Position numbers and translations under genes: made by a program. DNA of 5,954 nt from an uncultured Prevotellaceae bacterium (GTDB taxonomy: Bacteria > Bacteroidota > Bacteroidia > Bacteroidales > Bacteroidaceae): the NCBI GenBank assembly GCA_947306605.1, contig CAMZHB010000113.1:1-5954 (forward strand). The letters run 5' to 3'. The notes beneath the pieces are model-generated. The model searched no databases. It saw nothing but the letters and a program-made list of their open reading frames with translations, and had not been told where the DNA came from. Below are positions 1-5,954 of the stretch, piece after piece (position 1 is the first letter of the stretch; each line of letters starts with the position of its first letter).

Positions 1-1907
1 AAGCGGTCGCGGAAAGTGTGATAGTGTTGGTAAGCCAACACGGTGGTGGGCACAAGTACAGCCACCTGCTTGCCGTCGGTGGCGGCCTTGAAGGCGGCAC
101 GGACGGCTATCTCGGTCTTACCGAAGCCCACGTCGCCACAGACAAGGCGGTCCATGGGGCGCTGGCTCTCCATGTCGTGCTTCACCTCCTGGGTGACGCG
201 CAACTGGTCGGGCGTGTCCTCATAGAGGAAACTGGCCTCGAGTTCGTGCTGCATGTAACCGTCGGCACTGAAAGCAAAACCTTTCTCCTGACGGCGCTGG
301 GCATAGAGACGGATGAGATCGCGGGCAATGTCCTTAATTTTCTTTTTGGTTCGATCCTTGAGCTTCTCCCACGCGCCACCGCCCAAGCGGTTCAGCCGCG
401 GCGCCTCGCCCTCGCCGCCCTTGTACTTGCTGACCTTGTTGAGCGAATGGATGGAGACATAGACCACATCGTTGCCCTGATAAATGAGCTTCATCACCTC
501 CTGCTCCACCCCGCCAGTCACAACACGCACCAGTCCCACGAACTGACCGATGCCGTGGTCCACGTGGGTGACATAGTCGCCGGGCTCGAACTGGTTGAGC
601 TCCTTCAAAGAAAGAGCCACCTTGCCACTGCGGGCACGGTCGCTCTTGAGATTATATTTGTGGAAACGGTCGAATATCTGATGGTCGGTGAACACACAGA
701 GACGCAGGTCTTCGTCCACGAAGCCAGCATGAAGCGTATGATTCACGGGGGTAAACTGCACCTTGTCATTGATTTCTTCAAAGATGTCACGGAGACGCTC
801 CGTCTGTTTAACGCTGTCTGCCAAAATGAACACCTTGTATCCCTCGTCCATGCGGTCGGCCAAAGAATCGGCCAAGAGGTCGAAACTCTTATGATACAAC
901 GGCTGCGCATTGGTCTGAAATTTCAAACGGCTGCCTGGCACACGGTCGGGACGATAGCCGAGAATAATCTGACGGAAGGGCTGGATCTCCGTTTGCAGTT
1001 CCTCACCACGCAAGAGAAGCGCTTGCTTCAATCGGAGATTGTGCTCTTCGTTTCCCACACCGTCACCGGCGGCCGCCATTTCAAGCAATGCCTGCTGGGA
1101 AAAGCCTTCCCGGTAAACCTGTTCCACCGAGTCGCAAACAAATCGCGGATTACGCCACACGGTCAAACTGCCTTGAGGCAAAAAGTTGAACAACGATACC
1201 CGCCCGACAGACTCTGCCTCCACGGCCGGGACAATCACGGCTTCGTCTTTGAGCGATTCACTCAGTTGGCTCTCCACATTGAACGTGCGGATACTGTCCA
1301 CTTCATCACCGAAAAAATCGAGGCGGTAAGGGAGCTCGGAACTATATGAAAATACATCCAATATACTGCCGCGCAAAGCAAAGTCGCCCGGCTCATAAAC
1401 ATAGTCGGTACGTTTCATACCAAGCTCAAGAAGTCGCCTCTCCAAGTCGAACAAATCGTACTTCTCGCCCACCTTTATTCGCAGCGAATATGTTTCTAAC
1501 GCATCTTGGGCCACCACTTTAGCAGCCAAAGCTTCAGGAAACGTGACGACATACAAAGGCTCGTTGCCTGACGATAGCCGTGAGAGTACTTCAGTACGGA
1601 GTATTTCATTGGCAGAATCGTGCTGTCCATATTTTATCGCCCGACGGAAAGCCGACGGAAAGAACAACACACGTTCATCACCTACCAATTGTACCAGGTC
1701 ATGATAAAAGTAGCCCGCCTCGTCCTCGTCGTTAAGGACAACCAAAACAGATATACCAAGGCCCAACGCTGCAAATGTCAATGCGGGCGCTGAGCCTTGT
1801 AGGTTTTCTATATAAACAGGAGTCAATCTCCCGTCAGCCAAGACACGTTTGAGTGCCCTAACCTGAGGATGACGTGCATAGAGGGCAATAAGACCGTCAG
1901 CATTCAT
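1..1907 (-). CDS. mfd: Transcription-repair coupling factor Mfd, N-terminal 635 residues (3' end beyond left edge)
   Basis: Mfd is a DNA translocase that pushes stalled RNA polymerase off damaged template and recruits UvrA for nucleotide excision repair. I translated the minus strand from ATG at 1907-1905; the frame stays open to the left edge without a frameshift. Seen: a UvrB-homology module in about the first 340 residues, with the diagnostic stretch RGSILDVF at residues 179-186 followed by ELPYRLDFFGDEVDSIR; the RNA polymerase-interacting domain beginning GDYVTHVDHGIGQFVGL at 443-459; a helicase entry region TPDQ at 565-568; Walker A GDVGFGKTE at 591-599 (K597, T598); and motif Ia VPTTVLA at 619-625. 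E. coli Mfd is about 1150 residues, so roughly half is missing, including Walker B, the remaining motor motifs and the C-terminal domain. The start is the first ATG after the dnaX stop, 6 bases away, which implies co-transcription and perhaps translational coupling. Base composition rises strongly toward the left edge. The family call is secure. Confidence 0.97.
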   Translation of the reverse strand, partial: MNADGLIALYARHPQVRALKRVLADGRLTPVYIENLQGSAPALTFAALGLGISVLVVLNDEDEAGYFYHDLVQLVGDERVLFFPSAFRRAIKYGQHDSANEILRTEVLSRLSSGNEPLYVVTFPEALAAKVVAQDALETYSLRIKVGEKYDLFDLERRLLELGMKRTDYVYEPGDFALRGSILDVFSYSSELPYRLDFFGDEVDSIRTFNVESQLSESLKDEAVIVPAVEAESVGRVSLFNFLPQGSLTVWRNPRFVCDSVEQVYREGFSQQALLEMAAAGDGVGNEEHNLRLKQALLLRGEELQTEIQPFRQIILGYRPDRVPGSRLKFQTNAQPLYHKSFDLLADSLADRMDEGYKVFILADSVKQTERLRDIFEEINDKVQFTPVNHTLHAGFVDEDLRLCVFTDHQIFDRFHKYNLKSDRARSGKVALSLKELNQFEPGDYVTHVDHGIGQFVGLVRVVTGGVEQEVMKLIYQGNDVVYVSIHSLNKVSKYKGGEGEAPRLNRLGGGAWEKLKDRTKKKIKDIARDLIRLYAQRRQEKGFAFSADGYMQHELEASFLYEDTPDQLRVTQEVKHDMESQRPMDRLVCGDVGFGKTEIAVRAAFKAATDGKQVAVLVPTTVLAYQHYHTFRDR

Positions 1908-1913
1908 CTTGTT

Positions 1914-3728
1914 TTAAAGCTCCACTTGCAAATCGAGGTCCTTTTGCAATAGACCAAGAGTTTTGTTCTTCTTCACCATGGTCTTGAATTGATCTCGGGG
2001 ATTGAAACGCACGACTTGTTCCTCCGTAACCTCAACCTTTTTGATTGCGATATGAATCTTATGGTTATTGAGCTGTCGCTGAAGGTATGCTTCCAAACGG
2101 GGAATATAGGGAAGTATCAGTTTGTTCAACATATCGTTGTACACATGTACCTCAACCAATTCATCCTCTTTCAACAATACGTCCAAACCTTGCATGCGCA
2201 TACTGGCCACATGGTCTTCTGGTTCCAACGATTGAGCAAACTGCTGCCAATAATACAACAGTTGTTTTTCATCGAAAGGAATCTCACCCAACACAGCCGG
2301 TTGCTCTGTCTGAATCTGAACTGGCTCCTGTACGGATTCAACTGGTTGTTGTGAGGTTCTAGGCTTCTCGTCGGCACTGGATGTACTTAATTTTATCTTG
2401 GCTATCTTCGAAATTTTAGGTAAAGGAGATGGCACGGTACTCTTGATTGAAGAGTCCGTCTTAACTGGCTCTTTTGCTTGCGATACTGCTTCTGGCGCTG
2501 GCTGGGTTGCAACTTTTGCCTGGGGCTTGGCTGCGGGCGTAACAACGGGCGCTGTGGCTACAGCGGCTGGCGCATTCGTGTCACGGAACAGGGATTTTAA
2601 TGTCTTTTGGGGACGAGCCCCACCACTGGTATCATCTTCATTGAACTGGGCCGTTTCTATCAAGGCGATTTCCACCGCCAAACGTTTGTTGTAAGCGTTC
2701 TTATATTCATTTGAACAACGGTCACAACGGGCAATGGCGTAATACAAGAATTTTAGGCTGCATTTCTTCGATTGCTCCACATAACGTGTTTTTAAGTTGG
2801 CTGCCACATCAAGCAATGCCACTGTTTCTTCGTCACGACTTACCATCACATTCCGCAAATGACTGGCAAGTCCACCCATGAAGACTCCACCATCGAAGCC
2901 TTTGTTCACAATGTCATTGAACAACAACATGGCTGCGTTCACTTGGTGCTCCACCAATTTCTCCGTCATTTGGAAATAGTAGTCATAGTCCAAAAAATTC
3001 AGACTCTTCAGTACGCTCTCATATGTAATGTTTCCACCGGAAAAGTTTGTCACTTGGTCGAAAATAGACAGGGCGTCACGCATACCTCCGTCTGCTTTCT
3101 GTGCAATTAGATTCAACGCATTCTCCTCGTATGTAATGCCTTCTTTACCTGCCACCATCTTCAAGTTGCCAGTGATGTCTTCAATTTCCATTCGATTGAA
3201 ATCGAAAATCTGACAACGGCTCAGTATCGTGGGCAGAATCTTTTGTTTCTCCGTTGTAGCCAAAATGAATATCACATACGAAGGTGGCTCTTCCAATGTT
3301 TTGAGGAGTGCGTTGGCAGCACTGGCAGAAAGCATATGTACCTCGTCAAGGATTATCACTTTATATTTTCCCAACTGGGGCGGGATGCGTACTTGATCTA
3401 TAATGGCGCGCACATCTTCCACCGAATTGTTTGCTGCAGCATTAAGTTCCTGAATGTTCATGCTTCGCTGCTCATTGAACGACATGCAACTCTCACAAGC
3501 ATTGCACGCCTCACCGTCCTTGAGGGGATTCATGCAGTTTATGGCCTTGGCAAAGATGCGGGCACAGGTGGTCTTTCCCACCCCGCGTGGACCACAGAAC
3601 AGATATGCACTCGCCAACTTATGACTGGTAATGGCACGCTTCAGTGTATCGGACAACGCACGCTGCCCGACAACATCATCGAACGTCTGCGGACGATACT
3701 TACGTGCAGAGACGATAAAATCCTTCAT
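1914..3728 (-). CDS. dnaX: DNA polymerase III subunit gamma/tau (clamp loader ATPase)
   Basis: DnaX is the ATPase core of the clamp loader, which opens and loads the beta sliding clamp; its long form also tethers the polymerase core. The 604-residue protein starts with the expected SARKYRPQTFDDVVGQ (residues 7-22), which supports the start. Seen: Walker A GPRGVGKTT at 46-54 (K52); four probable zinc-ligand cysteines C65, C75, C78 and C81; Walker B ILDEVH at 126-131 (D128, E129); sensor 1 around ATT 157-159; the SRC motif at 170-172 with arginine finger R171; and sensor 2 GGMRDALS at 214-221. A collar domain runs to about 360. Residues about 363-485 form a low-complexity linker rich in Ala, Pro, Gln, Val and Lys, and the C-terminal domain is about 485-604. 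I saw no A-rich slippery heptamer in the linker of the kind that makes gamma in E. coli, so only the long form is predicted. It is the first gene of a dnaX-mfd unit and diverges from the FtsB-like gene. Confidence 0.97.
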   Translation of the reverse strand: MKDFIVSARKYRPQTFDDVVGQRALSDTLKRAITSHKLASAYLFCGPRGVGKTTCARIFAKAINCMNPLKDGEACNACESCMSFNEQRSMNIQELNAAANNSVEDVRAIIDQVRIPPQLGKYKVIILDEVHMLSASAANALLKTLEEPPSYVIFILATTEKQKILPTILSRCQIFDFNRMEIEDITGNLKMVAGKEGITYEENALNLIAQKADGGMRDALSIFDQVTNFSGGNITYESVLKSLNFLDYDYYFQMTEKLVEHQVNAAMLLFNDIVNKGFDGGVFMGGLASHLRNVMVSRDEETVALLDVAANLKTRYVEQSKKCSLKFLYYAIARCDRCSNEYKNAYNKRLAVEIALIETAQFNEDDTSGGARPQKTLKSLFRDTNAPAAVATAPVVTPAAKPQAKVATQPAPEAVSQAKEPVKTDSSIKSTVPSPLPKISKIAKIKLSTSSADEKPRTSQQPVESVQEPVQIQTEQPAVLGEIPFDEKQLLYYWQQFAQSLEPEDHVASMRMQGLDVLLKEDELVEVHVYNDMLNKLILPYIPRLEAYLQRQLNNHKIHIAIKKVEVTEEQVVRFNPRDQFKTMVKKNKTLGLLQKDLDLQVEL

Positions 3729-3754
3729 TTCTTATTCAAACAATTATTCTTCCG

Positions 3755-3762
3755 CAAAGTTA
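3755..3762 (-). promoter_or_regulatory. Candidate -7 box (TAnnTTTG) for the dnaX-mfd unit
   Basis: On the minus strand the bases read TAACTTTG, an exact match to the Bacteroidota primary-sigma -7 element TAnnTTTG. It ends 26 bases upstream of the dnaX ATG, which would give a leader of about 20 bases. No good TTTG -33 element sits at the usual spacing: the nearest TTTG (3794-3797) is about 31 bases away, so only half of the promoter is recognisable. The call rests on motif match and position. Confidence 0.55.
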
Positions 3763-3806
3763 TAAAAAAGTCCCTTAAACGATGCCCTTGGTTCAAAGGA
3801 ATTATT

Positions 3807-3814
3807 TACCTTTG
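3807..3814 (+). promoter_or_regulatory. Candidate -7 box (TAnnTTTG) for the FtsB-like gene unit
   Basis: The plus strand reads TACCTTTG, an exact TAnnTTTG match, ending 21 bases before the ATG at 3836. A TTG at 3788-3790 lies 16 bases upstream and could be a slightly close -33 element. Transcription would begin near 3821 with a very short leader. This position argues against the in-frame ATG at 3782 as the real start, because that codon would lie upstream of the promoter box. Confidence 0.55.
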
Positions 3815-3835
3815 CGCCATATTCGCATCAAGTCC

Positions 3836-4135
3836 ATGTCAAAAATACGTTCTTTTTGGAATTTTATTTGTCGCTACAAGTACATTGTGGCCATTATTGT
3901 GTTTATTGCTGTCGTTGGCTTTCTCGACACAAACAGTTATTTCAACATCTCAAAGCTCAAGACTGAAGCCCGCCAACTGGAACACGAGAGAGACAATTAC
4001 ATGTTACAATATGAGCGTGACACCAAGCAACTCCACGAGCTCGAGTCCAGCCCAAAAGCCATGGAACGTATCGCCCGTGAACGCTACTTCATGAAAAAGC
4101 CCAACGAAGATGTTTTTATCATTAAGGATAACTAA
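3836..4135 (+). CDS. ftsB: FtsB/DivIC-type septum formation initiator protein
   Basis: This is a 99-residue bitopic membrane protein of the septum formation initiator family, whose members (FtsB, DivIC) join FtsL and FtsQ/DivIB in the periplasmic part of the divisome. Seen: a short basic cytoplasmic N-terminus with Lys and Arg up to about residue 15; one hydrophobic helix at about 15-30 (YIVAIIVFIAVVGFL); a charged coiled-coil stretch at about 36-72 rich in Glu, Lys, Arg, Leu and Gln; and a C-terminal ERIARERYFMKKPNEDVFII segment (77-96), where the ARERYxMKxPxEDVFxI pattern is typical of Bacteroidota members. I chose ATG at 3836 because the upstream in-frame ATG at 3782 would add 18 residues and overlap the candidate promoter. 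It is followed after 12 bases by a small membrane protein gene, probably in the same transcript. The family assignment is firm; FtsB versus DivIC naming is a convention here. Confidence 0.9.
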   Translation: MSKIRSFWNFICRYKYIVAIIVFIAVVGFLDTNSYFNISKLKTEARQLEHERDNYMLQYERDTKQLHELESSPKAMERIARERYFMKKPNEDVFIIKDN

Positions 4136-4147
4136 ATCGAGCTTCTC

Positions 4148-4519
4148 ATGAAAACTTTGACTCCCCTCCAGAACTTTATCTTCCAATTCGGCGGATGCCT
4201 CCTCATCTGCGGACTCTTTCTCCGCATTCTCAATCTCACCAGTCTCGGCACATGGATTTATAGCATCGGAACCATCGCCTTTGCTGCCATGCAAATCATT
4301 TCCCGTTACGAAGGCCCTTCTTTCATCATCCGCCGATTAAGACGCCAGCAGATTATCGGAGCCTTGTTACTCATTCTCAGTGGGGCCCTGATGATGGCTC
4401 AGGACTTCCGGTGGATATTCACACGTAACCAGTGGGTGGTTTGTCTCATGGTTGCAGCCATTCTTGAAGTATACACAGCATTCCGCATTCCGGCCGAATT
4501 GAAGAAAGAAGGAAACTGA
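4148..4519 (+). CDS. Small four-helix membrane protein, function unknown
   Basis: I do not recognise a named family for this 123-residue protein. It shows four hydrophobic segments, at about residues 11-28, 33-51, 69-84 and 95-112. The loop between helices 2 and 3 is strongly basic (RYEGPSFIIRRLRRQQ, 53-68) and the C-terminal tail AELKKEGN is charged, so by the positive-inside rule both termini and the central loop should be cytoplasmic. There is no signal peptide cleavage site, catalytic motif or metal-binding cluster. The gene begins 12 bases after the FtsB-like gene and runs the same way, so it is probably co-transcribed and made with a division protein. A role in division or the envelope is an inference from position only. 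Codon use and composition resemble the preceding gene, and nothing suggests recent transfer. It looks like a real gene because of its length, close spacing and coherent topology. Confidence 0.8.
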   Translation: MKTLTPLQNFIFQFGGCLLICGLFLRILNLTSLGTWIYSIGTIAFAAMQIISRYEGPSFIIRRLRRQQIIGALLLILSGALMMAQDFRWIFTRNQWVVCLMVAAILEVYTAFRIPAELKKEGN

Positions 4520-4547
4520 ATGTCACTATTGTCATTTTGTTTTTTTT
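4519..4547 (+). terminator. Weak hairpin plus T-tract after the FtsB-like/membrane protein unit
   Basis: Immediately at the stop codon, AATG (4519-4522) can pair with CATT (4533-4536). A T-T mismatch follows, then CA/TG pairs closing a CTAT loop. A long T-rich tract comes next, including eight consecutive T at 4540-4547. The stem is short and AT-rich, so termination strength is doubtful, but the place and the T-tract fit a terminator for the two-gene unit. Confidence 0.4.
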
Positions 4548-4600
4548 ACAAATAAGCCGGTTTTCCTCTGTATTTCAACAGACTTTAACGTCCTTTTCTG

Positions 4601-4626
4601 AAACAAGCATAAAAGTCCTTGTTTTT
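4601..4626 (+). terminator. Second weak hairpin with T-run in the 4520-4697 gap
   Basis: AAACAAG (4601-4607) and CTTGTTT (4618-4624) are perfect inverted 7-base arms around a 10-base loop. The right arm merges into a run of five T (4622-4626). It could be a back-up terminator before the lipoprotein promoter, or chance in AT-rich DNA. Confidence 0.25.
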
Positions 4627-4661
4627 GATTAACTAATGGCGCGCCGTATCAACAAGATTAC

Positions 4662-4669
4662 TATATTTG
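4662..4669 (+). promoter_or_regulatory. Candidate -7 box (TAnnTTTG) for the DUF4369 lipoprotein gene
   Basis: The bases TATATTTG match the Bacteroidota -7 consensus TAnnTTTG exactly and end 28 bases before the ATG at 4698, giving a leader of about 20 bases. No TTTG or TTG is seen at the usual upstream spacing; that region is a GC-rich GGCGCGCC stretch. It suggests that the lipoprotein is transcribed separately from the upstream unit. Confidence 0.5.
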
Positions 4670-4697
4670 CACCACAAAAGTCAGACACCAACTGATT

Positions 4698-5471
4698 ATG
4701 CGAAGAAAATCCGTCATTAACGATGACGTTCATGCGCCCACAACCTCCACAAAAAAAGGCTGCGGCGCATTGCGCTTGTGTTTTATCTGCCTCGCTACAC
4801 TGTGTTTCATGGCATGCAGCACGCAATACAACATAAACGGCGATTCTAGCGTCTCCACTCTCGACGGACGTATGCTCTATTTAAAGGCCGTCAGCCAGAA
4901 CAACAGCATGGAGAGCATCGATTCCTGCGAAGTCGTTCACGGCAAATTCACCTTTATGGGCACTATGGACTCCATCTGCATGGGTGAGCTCACTATGGAC
5001 AACATCAGTGTGATGCCGGTGGTTATCGAAAACGGAGAAGTCACAATCTTCATCAACGATATGGAGCAACGCGTTGTCGGCGGAGCCCTTAACAACAAAT
5101 TGTATCAGTTCCTTGGTGCACGCAACCAGTTGGAAAACGAAATCATGGAGCTTTCCAGCCAAGAGGCACGCGCCATTCTTTCGGGCTACAATCCCGTTGA
5201 GTTGCACTCTAAGTTACAGGAGAAAATGGACAAGGTATCAGCCAAAATCGACCGTTTGGAAGCAAACTTTGTCATCGACAACGCTGACAACATCCTGGGC
5301 CGTTCTTTCTTTATGGAGTTGTGCAACCGCACACCGGGGCCTATGCTCACGCCACAGATAAAGCAGATTCTAAAGAAAGCACCGGCCAAGTTCCGCCATT
5401 TGCCCTTCGTAGAGAGCTATGTGCGTGCCGCTGAGGCCAATCACCGTTTCATCAGGCAGACAACACAATAA
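4698..5471 (+). CDS. DUF4369 domain lipoprotein without a thioredoxin domain
   Basis: This 257-residue protein appears exported and lipid-anchored. A basic and polar N-region of about 27 residues precedes a hydrophobic segment (CFICLATLCFMAC), with probable lipidated cysteine C40; the lipobox CFMAC is imperfect, with Phe rather than Leu at -3. Residues about 43-142 look like DUF4369, a beta-rich domain usual at the N-terminus of Bacteroidota TlpA/AhpC-type thioredoxin lipoproteins. The clues are DGRMLYLKAV, the SIDSCEVVHGKFTFMG pattern and the VVIENGEVTIFI strand. Residues about 135-257 are mainly charged helix, including a likely coiled region at 145-190. No CxxC motif or thioredoxin fold follows, and the gene ends cleanly at tandem TAA stops (5469-5474) just before a strong stem-loop, so it does not look truncated. 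After C40 come STQYN, with no acidic run of the kind that drives surface export in some Bacteroidetes. The substrate and role are unknown. Confidence 0.85.
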   Translation: MRRKSVINDDVHAPTTSTKKGCGALRLCFICLATLCFMACSTQYNINGDSSVSTLDGRMLYLKAVSQNNSMESIDSCEVVHGKFTFMGTMDSICMGELTMDNISVMPVVIENGEVTIFINDMEQRVVGGALNNKLYQFLGARNQLENEIMELSSQEARAILSGYNPVELHSKLQEKMDKVSAKIDRLEANFVIDNADNILGRSFFMELCNRTPGPMLTPQIKQILKKAPAKFRHLPFVESYVRAAEANHRFIRQTTQ

Positions 5472-5493
5472 TAAGGATATATACATGCAAACA

Positions 5494-5527
5494 CATCGGG
5501 GCGATTCCTGTTGGAACCGCCCCGATG
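5494..5527. terminator. Strong GC-rich stem-loop terminator between convergent genes
   Basis: CATCGGGGCG (5494-5503) and CGCCCCGATG (5518-5527) form a perfect 10-base-pair stem. Past one A-C mismatch, TTCC (5505-5508) pairs with GGAA (5513-5516) around a TGTT loop. On the plus strand CTTTTATAT follows, giving a modest U-tract for the lipoprotein transcript. On the minus strand TGTTTGCATG follows, a poor U-tract. The hairpin lies 20 bases after the second tandem lipoprotein stop codon and 18 bases after the stop of the facing gene, so it may serve both. Confidence 0.85.
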
Positions 5528-5545
5528 CTTTTATATCTGTCGTGA

Positions 5546-5954
5546 TTACTCCACTTTCTGTAGGGCAGCCTTGGCTTCGCTCATCATCTTATTGATGTCC
5601 AAGTCAGCCTCCATCTTTATTCCACTCAGAGGCTTGAGCAATTCCTTAATCATTTCTTTCTTTTCGGGCGTGGCTTCAGCCGAGAGGATACGCAATTTCT
5701 CGTATTGCTGAATACCCTCGACCAAACGTTCAAAACGGATGCTGCTGCCACCGGGATAGGCCAGGAAGCAGTCGCCCGAAGCCCACGAACGGACGGGGAA
5801 ACGTGTGTCGCGCCAAGGTTCATCCACCCAACTGTTGTAAGCCCAGCGCAGATAGCCATTGTAGCCCACGGCAAAAGAGTGCCAGCCCAAATAGGCCGAC
5901 TCGGCGGGGGGCGAGAACGTGAACGTGTTGGGACGGTCAGGACTGCAGCACGCG
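5546..5954 (-). CDS. C-terminal part of a GH123/DUF4091-type glycoside hydrolase (5' end beyond right edge)
   Basis: The minus-strand frame is open from the right edge to TAA at 5548-5546, giving 135 complete codons of the C-terminus. The sequence PNTFTFSPPAESAYLGWHS, then GYLRWAYNSW, DTRFP, GDCFLAYPGG and SIRFERLVEGIQQYEKLR matches my memory of the end of the DUF4091 domain, now described as the catalytic domain of glycoside hydrolase family 123. Characterised GH123 enzymes are exo-beta-N-acetylgalactosaminidases, so action on GalNAc-containing glycans is possible, but the catalytic residues and signal peptide lie outside the window and the substrate cannot be inferred. The last 55 or so residues are a charged helical tail (EKKEMIKELLKPL and onward). 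Many members have Asp where this protein has the second Gln of GIQQYE, as I recall; this may be harmless. A TTG at 5890 could be taken as a start but lies inside the conserved domain, so the true start is outside. Confidence 0.85.
   Translation of the reverse strand, partial: ACCSPDRPNTFTFSPPAESAYLGWHSFAVGYNGYLRWAYNSWVDEPWRDTRFPVRSWASGDCFLAYPGGSSIRFERLVEGIQQYEKLRILSAEATPEKKEMIKELLKPLSGIKMEADLDINKMMSEAKAALQKVE

Noticed and set aside
18..1349. A 443-codon open frame on the plus strand.
   Set aside because: It is codon-aligned antisense to mfd, whose protein is unmistakable. It stays open only because mfd lacks TTA, CTA and TCA codons there. Its translation shows no recognisable domain.
1641..1662. 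Perfect tandem copy of the 11-base unit CCGACGGAAAG.
   Set aside because: It lies inside mfd and encodes a conserved-looking FPSAFRR segment without any frame change or insertion relative to the family, so it is probably chance.
3782..3835. Upstream in-frame ATG that would add 18 residues to the FtsB-like protein.
   Set aside because: The extra residues do not fit the family's short cytoplasmic N-terminus, and the candidate promoter box at 3807-3814 lies downstream of this ATG.
3243..4094. A 283-codon plus-strand open frame spanning the dnaX start, the intergenic region and the FtsB-like gene.
   Set aside because: It overlaps two well-supported genes in other frames and crosses the divergent promoter region; no domain is visible.
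4004..4294. Minus-strand 96-codon open frame opposite the FtsB-like and membrane protein genes.
   Set aside because: It is antisense to two coherent membrane protein genes, with no start context and no recognisable domain.
4639..4646. GGCGCGCC palindrome in an AT-rich intergenic region.
   Set aside because: A single 8-base palindrome without flanking repeats or paired copies is not enough to call an operator.
5546..5890. Reading the right-edge minus-strand gene as a complete 114-residue protein starting at TTG 5890.
   Set aside because: The conserved GH123/DUF4091 sequence continues upstream of that codon to the window edge, so this is the tail of a larger protein.

Overview
The window looks like ordinary chromosome from a member of the Bacteroidota, most likely order Bacteroidales and perhaps a Prevotella-type genome. 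Three things point there. Promoter-like TAnnTTTG boxes lie a short distance upstream of three gene starts, and strong Shine-Dalgarno sites are absent. The lipoprotein is of the DUF4369 type, which is characteristic of this phylum. The Mfd, DnaX and FtsB-like proteins also carry the sequence style of Bacteroidales. The genus cannot be fixed from sequence reading alone.

Layout, left to right. Positions 1-1907 (minus strand) hold the first 635 codons of mfd, the transcription-repair coupling factor, which runs off the left edge just after Walker A and motif Ia. Positions 1914-3728 (minus) hold complete dnaX, the clamp-loader tau/gamma subunit. mfd follows dnaX by only 6 bases and in the same frame, so the two are almost surely co-transcribed. 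A 107-base intergenic region (3729-3835) carries two divergent TAnnTTTG boxes. To its right, on the plus strand, is a two-gene unit: a short FtsB/DivIC-type septum formation initiator (3836-4135) and a four-helix membrane protein of unknown function (4148-4519). A 178-base gap holds two weak terminator-like hairpins and a third TAnnTTTG box. Next is a DUF4369 lipoprotein (4698-5471). A strong GC-rich stem-loop (5494-5527) lies between it and a convergent minus-strand gene (5546 to the right edge), which is the C-terminal part of a glycoside hydrolase of the GH123/DUF4091 type.

The genes are mainly housekeeping: replication (dnaX), transcription-coupled repair (mfd) and division (ftsB-like), with envelope and glycan-use genes to the right. 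I see no mobile element, CRISPR array, RNA gene, defence system or other clearly novel system. The points most worth a second look are the compact divergent promoter region between replication/repair and division genes, the uncharacterised membrane protein next to the FtsB-like gene, the base-composition and codon-use shift inside mfd, and the DUF4369 lipoprotein that stops before any thioredoxin domain.
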